From Chrysophaeum taylorii (taxonomy: Eukaryota; Sar; Pelagophyceae; Pelagomonadales; Pelagomonadaceae): DNA of 64,000 bases. The position numbers and the translations under genes were made by a program. The notes under the pieces were generated by a model, which did no database searches, was not told the DNA's origin, and saw nothing but the letters and a program-made list of their open reading frames with translations. Shown here in pieces: positions 39,674-49,469 of this stretch. The DNA lies in contig JAQMWT010000526.1 in NCBI GenBank assembly GCA_029834535.1, positions 124,001 to 188,000 on the forward strand. The letters are read 5' to 3'. The number at the start of each line of letters is the position of its first letter. Position 1 is the stretch's first letter.

Positions 39674-42007
39674 TTAAATTGTTTGGCCATTTAAGGCGTG
39701 GCGAGCATTGGTGGTCATCAAGGTTGTCGGTCGCCACGATGCCGAAGCACCACTTAACGAAAAGCGCGATAATATCTCCCAGAGCGTTTCGTTGCCGAAA
39801 TCAGTGTCGACCGAATCCAGACGCCAATGCCGCGGATTTGTGAGCTCGCACTTCAAGGTCGTATCACCGCCGTGATCACTACGATCGAGTGCAAAGGCGT
39901 GGTCCATTAAACACTGTTCCACGCGGCGGTTAAAATTCGAATGCGTGAGGAATGACTCTATTTCCTTCATGTTCCGAAAGTCCGTGTCCCAGGCGTATTG
40001 TCTCCAAACCAGCCCGTCTTGTGAGCAAGTGTAGTGTAGGTTGTTCGAGTGAGGAGGCCTCTGTGATCGACCGGTTCGAGATTGGAGTTGTTCAGTACGA
40101 AGGTTTTCGGCCACCTCGTGTTGATCAGATTTGCTAACGTCGGAACCAAAGCGCGACTCGGCGTGTTGTTGGGCGTCGTGTAGCAAAAGACCAGAAGAAA
40201 GGGTGCCTGTGCCAGAGACAGTGAGGTGTGATAGTTGCATCTTCTTCCCGAGTGGAAGGATGTCGCCTGTCGAGAAACAGTGAGGCTGATGCCCGTGTAG
40301 ATGGTTCGTCACGGCGCCCGGTGGTGCGTGGCCGAGGACGAGAAGGGCCCGAGGCGCTGCTGTGCCGAGGTCCGTGGTGTCGACTGGTTGGGACTTGATG
40401 AGCTGGCCGTTCCGATAGAGGCCCAACCGGAATGTCGTCGATGGCGAGGTCAGGTTTGCCAGAGGTTGAAAAAGTCGCCACCAGAGGCTGAGCTCTTGGG
40501 GCTGCGCGAAGGTGAGCGTTGGCGTTTCAGTCACGAAAGATAATCCAAGTGGGCGCTCGGGGAAGAAAGTTATGGTCAGTCTTGTAGCCGTGACGTTCAG
40601 GTGGCTGGAGATGGATGATGCCGTGGTGGTTGGATATGTCGACACATGATCGTAGTAGGCTCTTCGCAGTGGCGTGGTACAAGAGTGTCAGGCGAGGCGT
40701 CGATCTCTGAGTGGAAAACCCGATTTGGGTATCACAAGGGATTCGTCTACTTATGAGTCGTCGTCGAGCGTGTCCTGTAGTGGTGTCGGAGGTCACCCTT
40801 CTTGATTGAGTTCAAGGGCGTTCCAGTTTGGCAGTGGTAGTCGAGAGTGAATGAACCGCGAGCGGAGTCGCGACGTGGGGGCTCCTAAATTTGCTGTATC
40901 AACAACATCGAGAGCTGTATGAAAACCCAGTTCACGAGAGATTCCAAAGACTCGTGTGAAACTCTTGTGATTGTGTTCATCAGGAGGCGCTGCTTCCTCC
41001 CCCATGACTTGAATTCCCAGCGCCGCCATGGCGTCAAATCGACCGCGCCCGCGAAAATGATGAGTCGTCGGCCGGTCACCGGTCTGGTTGAGGGCCTTGA
41101 GCGAAGTTTCGCTGTAACATTCGAAGGATCCGCGTGCTACATCAGCTCGTACTCGCAGAGTCCCGTTGGCTACTCAAGTAGGAATCGTAGTGACGTCGGG
41201 GATCGCGGCAGCCTCCGGAAAGGCGGATTGTGCAAGCTGCAGCAGCTCCGGCTTGATTTCGCTCACGAGAGCCACTTGAAATCGATTCTTGAACCAGCTT
41301 TGTTGAATAAACATTCGTTCGGTGAACACGCCGCCGCAGAAGATGGCTAGACGGAGTCTTGGCTTCAGCGATTCGACGGCGGTAGGCGAATGCGACTTCC
41401 GAGAAAAATAAGTCAACACCGATGTGAGGAATGAGTTCGAAGGAGTTGTTGTGTCTTGGGGCCACCGCTTGGCCGGAGTGCTCAATTCAAGTTGTAGAAA
41501 CCGTGGATCAAGGTCGGTGGCTTGTACGTCGCGTAGTACAGGCTCATGGCGATGAATCACGTCCAAATCCGCTGCGACTGAGAAGGGCCTGTTCGACACA
41601 AGAGAATGGACGACAGGGAAGTCGTGAGGGTCAAACATTGGAAATGCAAACAGATTATTCTGACCCCGGAACAGTTGGATGACTCGGACATCTTCGGGGT
41701 AGTCGTCATAATCGAAGGGAAAATAGGCGCGACTGTCAGGCTCGATGCGGACGACGTGGCCGGCATGAGGTTCGGGAGGATCTTGGATGTAGATGTCGTA
41801 GTGCCTGCAGACGCCGGTGGAGATGAGGATGAGGTCCTCCCTGATGTTCTGGATGGCTATCATCGGCAGAAGGGCCACGTTTCCGAGGCGATGATTTCGC
41901 GCGTCCGCGCCAGGAATCGCGACAAGGCAAAGTTCTAAGGCAATGACTGCCGTACTGCCTTGTAAGATGTCCATGGGACGTGGAAGAGGTCGAAATGAGC
42001 CGATCAC
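39674..42007 (-). mobile_element. Broken element with a C5 cytosine-methyltransferase-like part (class uncertain)
   Basis: Minus-strand sequence carries landmarks of a C5 DNA methyltransferase: a cofactor-binding start (RLAIFCGGVF) with a following EIKP and DVTTI, and later an ELGFHTALDVVD-type stretch with LGAPTSRLRSRF resembling motif VIII/IX neighbourhoods. An uncharacterised 323-codon stretch lies downstream. C5-methyltransferase genes occur in some algal retroelements and in some algal viruses as well as in hosts; which of these this was cannot be told. The region looks broken in several places and is likely old. Confidence 0.4.
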
Positions 42008-44200
42008 GATGAATGGACAATTGTATGGGCCGAAGAGGCAGCTGGCTCCGGAGTCTGGTGTGCCAAAGGCGATGATTGTGCGGCCTTGTAGTCGAACAAA
42101 TGAGCGTATCGAAGAGGATGATGTTGTTTTCGCTTAGTCGATGGCGTTTGGGTGAAGCTGGAGGATGGAAGGGAGATGATAATTTTGTTGTTTGTTTCTG
42201 CACAAGATATGGATAACAGGGAAGGAAGAGTTTGCGTGTGACGAAAGGCGTGTGTTGTGTTGCTAGTGCGAGTCGCCGAGGGGTCACCTGGAGAGGGACC
42301 GTGTCCGACGGCGACGTCGTACTTTCGTGGAGCCTCAACATGTTGGGGCAATGTTTGAGTTATTTGGCCGTCGTGGAGTTGAGGAACCAAGGCCTCCATT
42401 CTTACAGCGCCAGTGGCCCACGCGGTCGGTTTCCAAAGGCGCCGCTCCAAAACTCCGGTGTCGGCTTCTTGGATTTGTTCGGCATCATCGAGTCGTAGGA
42501 TTCCGGTGTGACATATATTTCGTCGTCGTCATGATTCACGTCGCCTCCGACTTCTTCGAGGTTCATGGCGTAGCGATCTGAGGCGATTTCCGCGGCGTAG
42601 TTGTAGAGCAGTTGCTGACTCTGACGCACGACATCTCTCAGGGCTCGAGCTTGGGCCAGTTGTCTGATCATTTGGGCCTCGACCCGCTGGAAGAGGTGAC
42701 GCTTTTGGACTTTTAAATCGTCTTCTGTCTGACCAGGGCGCTGCTCGAAATTCGAGACTTTCTGGAGGCATACCATGTGCCGTTTCACAATTTCTTCAAA
42801 CGTCTGTCGAGGTCGCTTGATGACGAGCTGAGTCGTATCGTAGGATGTCGTACGAGGCTGCTGTTTCGGGAGTGCAGTCAGTCTTTCAAAACGCTTATTT
42901 GTCGGCTTCTGATGTGGGCGAAGTTCTTGACTTTGTTGCGGCTTGCGAGCGAGAGGATGTTTGAGCCTCTCCAGTGTTTCTCGCCGTAGGTGCCGAGGAT
43001 GGGGTGGTTCCAGACCCTTGATGGTTGGGTCGTCGCCGAAGGACGAGGTCGAGGTCGCTCTCGTCTTTGGCTTCTAAAAGGCATGGAGCCGCGACCGAAA
43101 CCACCGCGTCCAGCTGGCTTTGCGTGTGAAACCGCGACCACCTCGTGACCCTTGACTGAACAGTGGCTTTTGTTCGCTCGGACGCAGATGATCGTCGACA
43201 TTTGTCACCAAGGACGCCGAAAATTCGACTGCGAAATCGGCCGTCAAATCTTGGCCGTGGCTTGCTTTCGCAGCTGCGGTGGCGCGGACTCCGATACCCC
43301 GCCGATGTTCTTAACAAATCGAATCCCGGCAGGCCGAGGGCATCTTGTCGATTTGCAGTCAGCAGCTCACTTCTCGGGATCACCGAAGGTCAGCGTGCGC
43401 CGCAGCGATCGTAGCACGCCGGTCGTGTGGCGGTGCGTACAAACGTCGTCTCGCAGAGTTCCGCCCAGAGCCTGGCCGTCCTCGGCGACTCCCGCCAATC
43501 GGTGCGTATAGTCGGAAAGTCCACTCACAATAACGAGCAGCGGAATACCGAACGCTCCAGCCTGCCCATTCGTCGTCGCGTCATTGCGTCGAAGAACAAT
43601 ATGATCTTTGCACGCCTTTCTCCGGAATTTTGCGCTAGGGACGCTGCGACACTTGTCGGGGCAGAGGCGCTGTAGGCTGCACTTTTTCACAGCGCCGATC
43701 GACGCGCAGCCAAACCAGGGATCACATCGTGACTACTGGTCGCTTTGCAGCAAACGAGAGCAGAAGAAGCAAGCAGATGCAAGACAGGCAGCAAAGTCGA
43801 GTCGGACAAAAGACGTACTGCCAGGGCGCGAAGGTTGCCAAGAACGCCAAACGGGCGCGCGCAGGCTCGTGGGGATTACTGTGAGGGTACCCCGGGGCGG
43901 GACGGGAACGCCTGCATACAGTCGTACCATCTTGCAAGAGAAACACACGGTGAGGCCGGATGAGGCTTTCTTTGATCTCGGATAAGGCTTTAGGCTCGAC
44001 TCCCAGACATCATCAGTGAAAGGGAACTTACCTCGAGTTTCTTCGACTTGAGTCGAAAACACTCATGTCGACGATGAGGCCTCACCATGATGGGGCCACC
44101 CGTTCTTTTAACGATATCCTGACCCCCAGGAGAAAACATTTACCCTCGAGCGTTGTGTGTTCGAGAGCTGGAAAAGTCCAGTCGGCCCCGAATCAATATG
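42008..44200. other. Decayed low-GC region, possibly the rest of the same element
   Basis: Minus-strand fragments include a glutamine/alanine-rich helical piece (42402-42788), an RG-rich piece (near 43080-43200) and a cysteine-containing piece (43367-43690). None is identified. Orientation and composition match the methyltransferase-like remnant, so they may belong to one broken element. Confidence 0.3.
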
Positions 44201-44445
44201 TTCCACTAGTCGCCTTCATACTCAAACAACCTGTTCGCTAGCGTATACCTTGCGTGTGAGTATTTAATTTTGCCAAGCCCTTTAGTCTGTCTCACTGTTC
44301 GCTAGTGTCTAGTCTAGATTGCGGGTGATTTTTTAATTTGTCAAACCCTAAAGCCTAACAGACTACTCCCTTCGCCCACCTCTTCCTCTGCGCTCCCGTG
44401 GCACGCCCCGCACAACCCCCTGTTCCACTAGTCGCCTTCATACTA
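44201..44445 (+). repeat. Direct repeats of 23 bp flanking about 200 bp
   Basis: gttccactagtcgccttcat plus act occurs at 44201-44223 and again at 44423-44445. Between them ttgcgtgtgagtatttaatt and ttgcgggtgattttttaatt are also related. This could be a local duplication or the ends of a small element. Confidence 0.75.
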
Positions 44446-44649
44446 AACCCTAAGTCTGTTACCTTCCCACTTCCGACAGATTGAATTAAATTAAATTAAA
44501 GTAAAGAAAACACCTCCCGCCCGTACACAAGCTGTTTCGATGAAAGTCATGGTCAGGCTGTTTCTACGTTCTTAGTCCCAGCTGTTAACGTGTTTCCTTG
44601 AGAGAAGCTGCTGGATTTGCCGCTGTTATGTAAAAAATCAGCATATGAG

Positions 44650-45370
44650 TCATCCCCCGGCATCAATCGTTCCTTCTTCCTTACAGCGGCCGATTGGAGG
44701 TCCGAAAACACCGCCAATCGAATTCTACGATGATTCTGCGTCAATTTATAGTTTAAGCATATGAGACTTCCCCGGCTGTTAGATTAACTCCTGATTAATC
44801 GTTCGTTCTTCCTTACAAGGGTTGATTGGAGGTCCGGAAGTATCGCCAATCGAATTCTAGGATAATTCTGCGCCGATTTCTAGTGACGTCTTCTCTGGAT
44901 GTTCTCGTCTCGATCCAAGTCCCGAGAGTGTCGGGGGATATCATCAATCGACGCAGAATCGGCGTGAGACTTGATTTTGACCGTCAGCTGCACCGATTTG
45001 GGCGGTAGTTTTCCGAGATTTATCGTTCTCTGACCGTTTCTCTGTACATAAGCGGTTTGAAAGCCTGAGAGCACTGCCATTCGCATCCTACGGCGATTGC
45101 GTCGATTTTTCGTCACGTCTTTTTTGGCTGTGTGCGACTCGATCCAAGACCGTGACCTTTGCGGAGACGTCGGCAATCGACACAGCATCGGCGTAGGCTT
45201 CGATTTGGCCGTCCACCGGGCCGATCGGAACGGGTTCTTCAGATTGACTGTCATCCGCTCCTTTCTCTGCACAGAGGTGGTTTGATGGTCTGAGAACACT
45301 GCCATTCGAGTCCTTCGACGATTTGTCGCCAATCTTTCGTCACGCTCTGTTTCCTGGTGGGTGACCAACA
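44650..45370. repeat. Four degenerate tandem units of about 150-215 bp
   Basis: Each unit has a cgttc(c/g)ttcttccttac- or ctcctttctctgcaca-like pyrimidine tract, then a ggtccgaaaacaccgccaat- or tctgagaacactgccatt-like block, then a cgatgattctgcgtcaat- or cgacgatttgtcgccaat-like block. Unit starts fall near 44668, 44800, 45022 and 45250. On the minus strand the last units are open and translate to a repeated motif of the form NRRRxRMAVxSxxQT, so the repeat may once have been coding. Each pyrimidine tract also resembles a 3' splice site. Confidence 0.65.
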
Positions 45371-46488
45371 GCTTGTTTTGTGCTGTTTTGTCCGTGAGTC
45401 TGTGGCCGCTGACGACGCCGGAGTACAGGGACGTGGACGAGCTGCTGCAGTCGAATTCGACGCCGGAGTACGTCTCGAATCCTGTCGTCGTAGGCGATGC
45501 CCTGCGCTCGCGCGTGTCGCCGTCCAAGAAGCAACATCAACGACGACGACAGCAGAATAATGGCCGCCGCGAGAACTTTTTTGCCTTGGCGCTGCGGCGT
45601 CGCCGGTCCAAGCGCGTGGTGCCACAAGCGGACAGACCGGAGACGCACTTTCCGCGGCTCTTCCTGACGTCGAGTTTCGGCTCCGTCTGCAAGGCAGCTT
45701 TATTTGCCCCGCCCGCCGCGCTCCTGTGCCAAATAGTGGCCTTCTTCGGCGTGGGGGCGTCGTCGAGCAAAAAAAAGCCTTTCGCGGCCGTTTTCGCCGC
45801 GCGCAGGGAGCTCGCCTTCGCGCACGTCGCCGCGTTCAACAAGGCGTGCCTGGCCGCAGCCCGAGACCTCGCCGTCGTCGTGTCGGAGACCGGCGTCGAC
45901 GAGCTCCTCGAAGCGAACTGCGTCGTCCCTGTTTTGCTGACGTACAGGGCCTCGCTCAGAGCTCTGCTGGTGGTCCTTGCGACCGCGACGACGCTCGTCG
46001 CGCGCCACGGCGAACGCAAGGATGAGACCCTCGACTCCGAGGACCAGAACGTGCTTCTCCTCTGCGTTGCAATCGCCTTCATCGCCGTCGCTCTCGCAGT
46101 GGAGCCCCTCGTGGCCGCCGTCGAGGTCGTCTACCTGGCGTACGCGCAGATCCCCGGCGGCCTGCGGCGCGCGAACGAAATCCTCTTCTACGCGCTACGC
46201 CGACGCCTCGTCGCGTGCCTCGGCAGGCACGACCAACTCCACTACGGCATACTGATGCAAGACACGCGCAAACAACCCTCTCCTGCTGCTGCTGCCTCCC
46301 GCCAGTCTTCTGTGTCGACGTCGAAAGCGTCTTCGGACTCGTCTTCGGACTCGTCTTCGGCGCGTCAAGGCGACCAACGCGGACAGGTGTCGAATGGCAC
46401 CTCCGCAGCGACGGGAGGTACCGACGTCAACGACCACGTCGACGACCGTCTCCTCGCGTCGGAGACCGCCGAGGAAATCAGCTTGTAG
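45361..46488 (+). CDS. Multi-span membrane protein of unknown function; true 5' end not resolved
   Basis: The frame is open from 45286 to the stop at 46488, but there is no ATG before residue 290, so either an upstream exon is spliced in or a non-AUG start is used. An acceptor-like sequence (cctttctctgcacag) lies at 45258-45274. The protein has a basic region (KKQHQRRRQQNNGRREN), then hydrophobic spans around FGSVCKAALFAPPAALLC, LRALLVVLATATTLVA and LLLCVAIAFIAVALAV, and a Ser-rich acidic tail. Codon usage is host-like. No family is recognised. Confidence 0.6.
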   Translation: MTNSLFCAVLSVSLWPLTTPEYRDVDELLQSNSTPEYVSNPVVVGDALRSRVSPSKKQHQRRRQQNNGRRENFFALALRRRRSKRVVPQADRPETHFPRLFLTSSFGSVCKAALFAPPAALLCQIVAFFGVGASSSKKKPFAAVFAARRELAFAHVAAFNKACLAAARDLAVVVSETGVDELLEANCVVPVLLTYRASLRALLVVLATATTLVARHGERKDETLDSEDQNVLLLCVAIAFIAVALAVEPLVAAVEVVYLAYAQIPGGLRRANEILFYALRRRLVACLGRHDQLHYGILMQDTRKQPSPAAAASRQSSVSTSKASSDSSSDSSSARQGDQRGQVSNGTSAATGGTDVNDHVDDRLLASETAEEISL

Positions 46489-46552
46489 GATCTCCACGCT
46501 CGGCGGCGCTCGTCGTCGCGCGGTCGTACGATCTATCCTTTTTCCAACATCA

Positions 46553-46726
46553 ATGGCGTCTCTTCTTTTGACTCGCGCACTGCGTTCCTTATGTTCACGC
46601 CACCGCCACTATGCTCAAGGGCGACGCTGTTTTGCGACCAGCCCGGCGAGCTTCGCACACTGGCCGACGAACGACGAGAGACCGCGGCGGCAGCAGACAG
46701 TAGTAGAGTATCACCTTCAAATCTAA
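46553..46726 (+). CDS. Possible mitochondrial protein, first exon
   Basis: An ATG at 46553 begins MASLLLTRALRSLCSRHRHY...GRRCFATSPASFAHW, a textbook mitochondrial presequence with an RRCFATS cleavage context. The frame stops after 57 codons, but another frame is open downstream to 46935 and ends PPPPSVDMVPLEFDG, so a small spliced gene over 46553-46935 is plausible. A 52-nt candidate intron starts at the GTAGTA near 46702. I do not recognise the protein. Confidence 0.35.
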   Translation: MASLLLTRALRSLCSRHRHYAQGRRCFATSPASFAHWPTNDERPRRQQTVVEYHLQI

Positions 46727-47068
46727 GGTGTCAACCGAGAGAGTTAATGAGGAGCGAGCTAGTGTATATTGCGCTGAAGTGGACTCATTCGGCAGAGGCG
46801 CCTCAGGGAGGCATCGAGGGACTTACACAAGAAGTGCAATACAGCGCTGTACGCCCCCAGGAGGTGGGCATCATCTCGAGGTCCGACCCCCCCCCCCCCT
46901 CCGTTGACATGGTGCCTCTCGAGTTCGACGGCTAGTGCCACCGACACACGAGGTAGTACGCGTACAAACAACGCGGTGCAGACCGATGGTATACACGAAG
47001 ACTAGTTCCTATGTTATTGCACTGTTTTTCAACCCCCCTCGTTCGCTTTCTTCTGAGGTTGTTGTTGG

Positions 47069-48471
47069 TCAGTTGTCGGTCGAGCGGCGCTCGAAGATGA
47101 ATCTGAGGGCCTTTTTCGTCGTCGTTTGCTGGTTCGGTGTGGGTGGCTCGATGGCCTTGCGTGCGACGAGGGCGATTTCGTCCTTGTGTCGGAAGGTTTG
47201 GCCGAGGAGGGAGTGGTGGCCGATCTGTACGACGTTGTCGCCGCTTCTGAGACCGGCGGCCCTCGCGTTGCCTGAGGCGTCGTCGATGGCGGCGCGGCCG
47301 TCCCGGATGGTCAGCGTGAAGCCGAATTTGGTGCCCCAGTCGAAGTCGACCGCTGCGAACCACTGCGATCCACTGTCGCGACCCGCCACCGTCACCTTGT
47401 CGCCGTCGAAGCGGAAGTCGAGATCCTTCTTCGTCTGGCTCGGCTCCTCGTCGTCGGTCCATTCGACGAACAGCTCAGACGACTGCGACGTGAGCGACTG
47501 CGGTGTCGACGGCCGCTTCGCCTTCTTCGTCTTCTTCGGCGTCGTCGCCGGCGCGTCGTTTGGGCATTGTTCGTCAGCGTCGTCGTCGTCGTCGTCTTCT
47601 TCTTCGATGATCGCGAGCTCGACGTCGAGGCCCGCCTTTATCGGAGAAGAAGAGGCGGTCCCGAGGAAGATTTTCTTCCCCGGCGGCGTAGTATTTTGCG
47701 CCGGTGGCGACACCTTGGTGGCGCCGTTGTTGTTGTCGTCGTCGTTGCTCGTAGGCGACTCTGTGGCTGCTTTGAGCTTGGTTTCCGCGTCGTTGAGCCT
47801 GACGGCGATCTGTGCGGCAGCCTCCAGAGCGTCTGCGCACTGTCGCGTGGCGGCCTTGCGTTCCTTGTCGAGGTGGTCGCGCTCTGAGCTGGAAGCGTGG
47901 AACGCGGCGTTGGCGGCGGCGCGGTCCGCGTGGACCAGATTGGCGAAGGTGCGAAGCTGGTCGATTTCCTGCCTCAACGCGTCGTTGTCGCGGCGCGGAG
48001 TGGCCGTCTCTGCGAGCCTTCGTTCTTCGGCTTTCGCGGCGGCGCCTCGGAGAGCATGGCGGCCTCGACGAGCGCGTGCAGCTCGAGCTCCCGCTCGGCG
48101 CTCGACCCGTCTTTGAGTAACGCGGAAGCGCAAAGTTGCGCGACAGCTTTCGCGTTCGTCGCCTCAGTCCACGCCTTTGTCGCGGCCGATTTCGCTTGCC
48201 TCGCTTCCTGTCTCGCGCTCGCCGAGTCTCTAAGCGCATCTCTTCGAGACGCGACCAGCTTTCGAAACGTCGACACTTCCAGAGCGTTCGTCGTCGCAGC
48301 CAGCGCCGCAGACGCCGGAGACGAGCCATTTTTCGGTGTCATCACCTCGCTCCGGTTTCGTCGAAAAGGCTCCACCTTCTCGCCGCCGCCACCACGCCCG
48401 AAGAGCCGGCTAGCTGACAACGACCGTGGCCCTCTCTTCTTCGCCGGAGCCCGAAGCGCAGCTCGGTTCAT
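47069..48471 (-). CDS. Coiled-coil protein with a C-terminal PDZ-like domain; one frame change in the reading frame
   Basis: The 5' part (48471 to about 48050) encodes a helical, alanine/glutamate-rich segment ending AERELELHALVEAAML. The coiled coil continues in the next frame as AAAKAEERRLAETATPRRDNDALRQEIDQL, so a one- or two-base shift near 48030-48060 is needed to read one protein. The remainder holds an acidic linker (IIEEEDDDDDDADE) and a PDZ-like domain: FGFTLTIRDGRAAIDD, GNARAAGLRSGDNVVQIGHH. No GT-AG pair bridges the shift, so this is a sequencing error or a decaying gene. The ATG at 48471 lies on the edge of a bacterial-looking segment, so an internal ATG (48342, MTPKNG) may be the real start. 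Confidence 0.6.
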
Positions 48472-48998
48472 CGCTCGCGGAGATCGAGTACGTCGAGCTC
48501 TAATCGTGCTTCCCGGCCGCCGCGCGAGTCCAGCAGGCCGAGCTCGGTCTCGACCCTACACGGCCGGCGACGATCACCAGGGGCATGCCGTTCGGTGGTA
48601 AATTCAACAACTTCGTGTTCCATGCGACCGCGGCGATGGTCGAGCGCCTGCGCGGCGACCAGGGATGTCGTGGCCTGGTGACCGCGGTGAGCGGCCTGCT
48701 CACCAAGCCAGGCCTGACGGTGTGGGGCACCGAACTGTCGATCGCATGCCGGCCGGCCGACCTGGTCGACCGGGTCGTCGAGGCCACGGGGGTGGCGCCG
48801 CTGGACGAGGACCCCGACGGTCCCGGCGTGGTGCTGACCTACACGACCGCCGGACCCCGGGTCTCGGCGATCCTCGAGCTCGACTCCGGTGAGCGGGCGG
48901 TCGCTGCGTGTGACGACACCGCGCTCGCCGAACGCGTGATGGTCGAGGACCCCATAGGCACCAGCGTGCACGTGGTGGGACGGGCGTTCAGCCTCTGA
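48440..48998 (+). pseudogene. C-terminal fragment of a bacterial-type thiolase / acetyl-CoA acetyltransferase
   Basis: The plus frame reads SLAEIEYVEL, a stop where family members have Tyr, then SCFPAAARVQQAELGLDP, MPFGGKFNNFVFHATAAMVE and VTAVSGLLTKPGLTVWGTE, ending in a small beta domain. This order matches the C-terminal third of actinobacterial acetyl-CoA acetyltransferase-like thiolases (DLYSCFPSAV...GG..NNY..H..AAM). The N-terminal two thirds, including the nucleophile Cys, are missing. Codon choice (GTG, CTG, ACC, GAC) differs from the flanking host genes. It is bounded on the left by the coiled-coil/PDZ gene and on the right by another bacterial-looking fragment in convergent orientation. 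Either a transferred fossil or an assembly chimera. Confidence 0.75.
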
Positions 48999-49002
48999 CC
49001 GC

Positions 49003-49465
49003 TCAGGTCGGCACCGGCTCACCGATCGGAGCACCTCGGCGCAATGCGATTGCGACACCGGCTGCGAGCAGGATGTGCAGTGTGGCCCCGGGGCGGAAGA
49101 GCACCTGTTCGGAGAGGGTCGTCAACTCCCCCTCGTTGAGGGAGATCGCCACCGCTGGGATCTGCAGGAGCGCGCCTAGATCGCCTCGCCTCCGAGCGAC
49201 ACCGTCCCGATCCGTCTCGCAGCGCCGCGATGCCGGCGAGCAGTGGTGCGAGGAACCAGAAGACGACGATCCACGAGGTGAGCGTCGCGGCATGGAGTCG
49301 GAGGAGGACGTCGACACCGATGGCACCCGCCTCGCTGCCTCCGGATGCGTTAAGCGTGTCGCGAAACATCCAAAACGTGACCGTGTCGGTCCCGATCAGA
49401 TGGAGCGCGCCGATCCCGAACCCGGCGACACAGACGACCGTCCCGATCGCACCCAGCACCCGGGC
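49003..49465 (-). pseudogene. Fragment of a bacterial-type multi-span membrane protein
   Basis: Minus-strand frames read RVLGAIGTVVCVAGFGIGAL, FWMFRDTLNASGG, VLLRLHAATLTSWIVVFWF, LAPLLAGIAAL and, in a shifted frame, LLQIPAVAISLNEGEL, FRPGATLHILLAAGVAIAL and a stop at 49003. Composition and span pattern look bacterial. One frame change is needed. The stop is 4 bp from the stop of the thiolase fragment, as at a bacterial convergent gene junction, so both pieces probably came in one DNA segment. Right edge near 49465, where native GTC/GAC low-complexity sequence begins. Confidence 0.6.
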
Positions 49466-49469
49466 TTCG

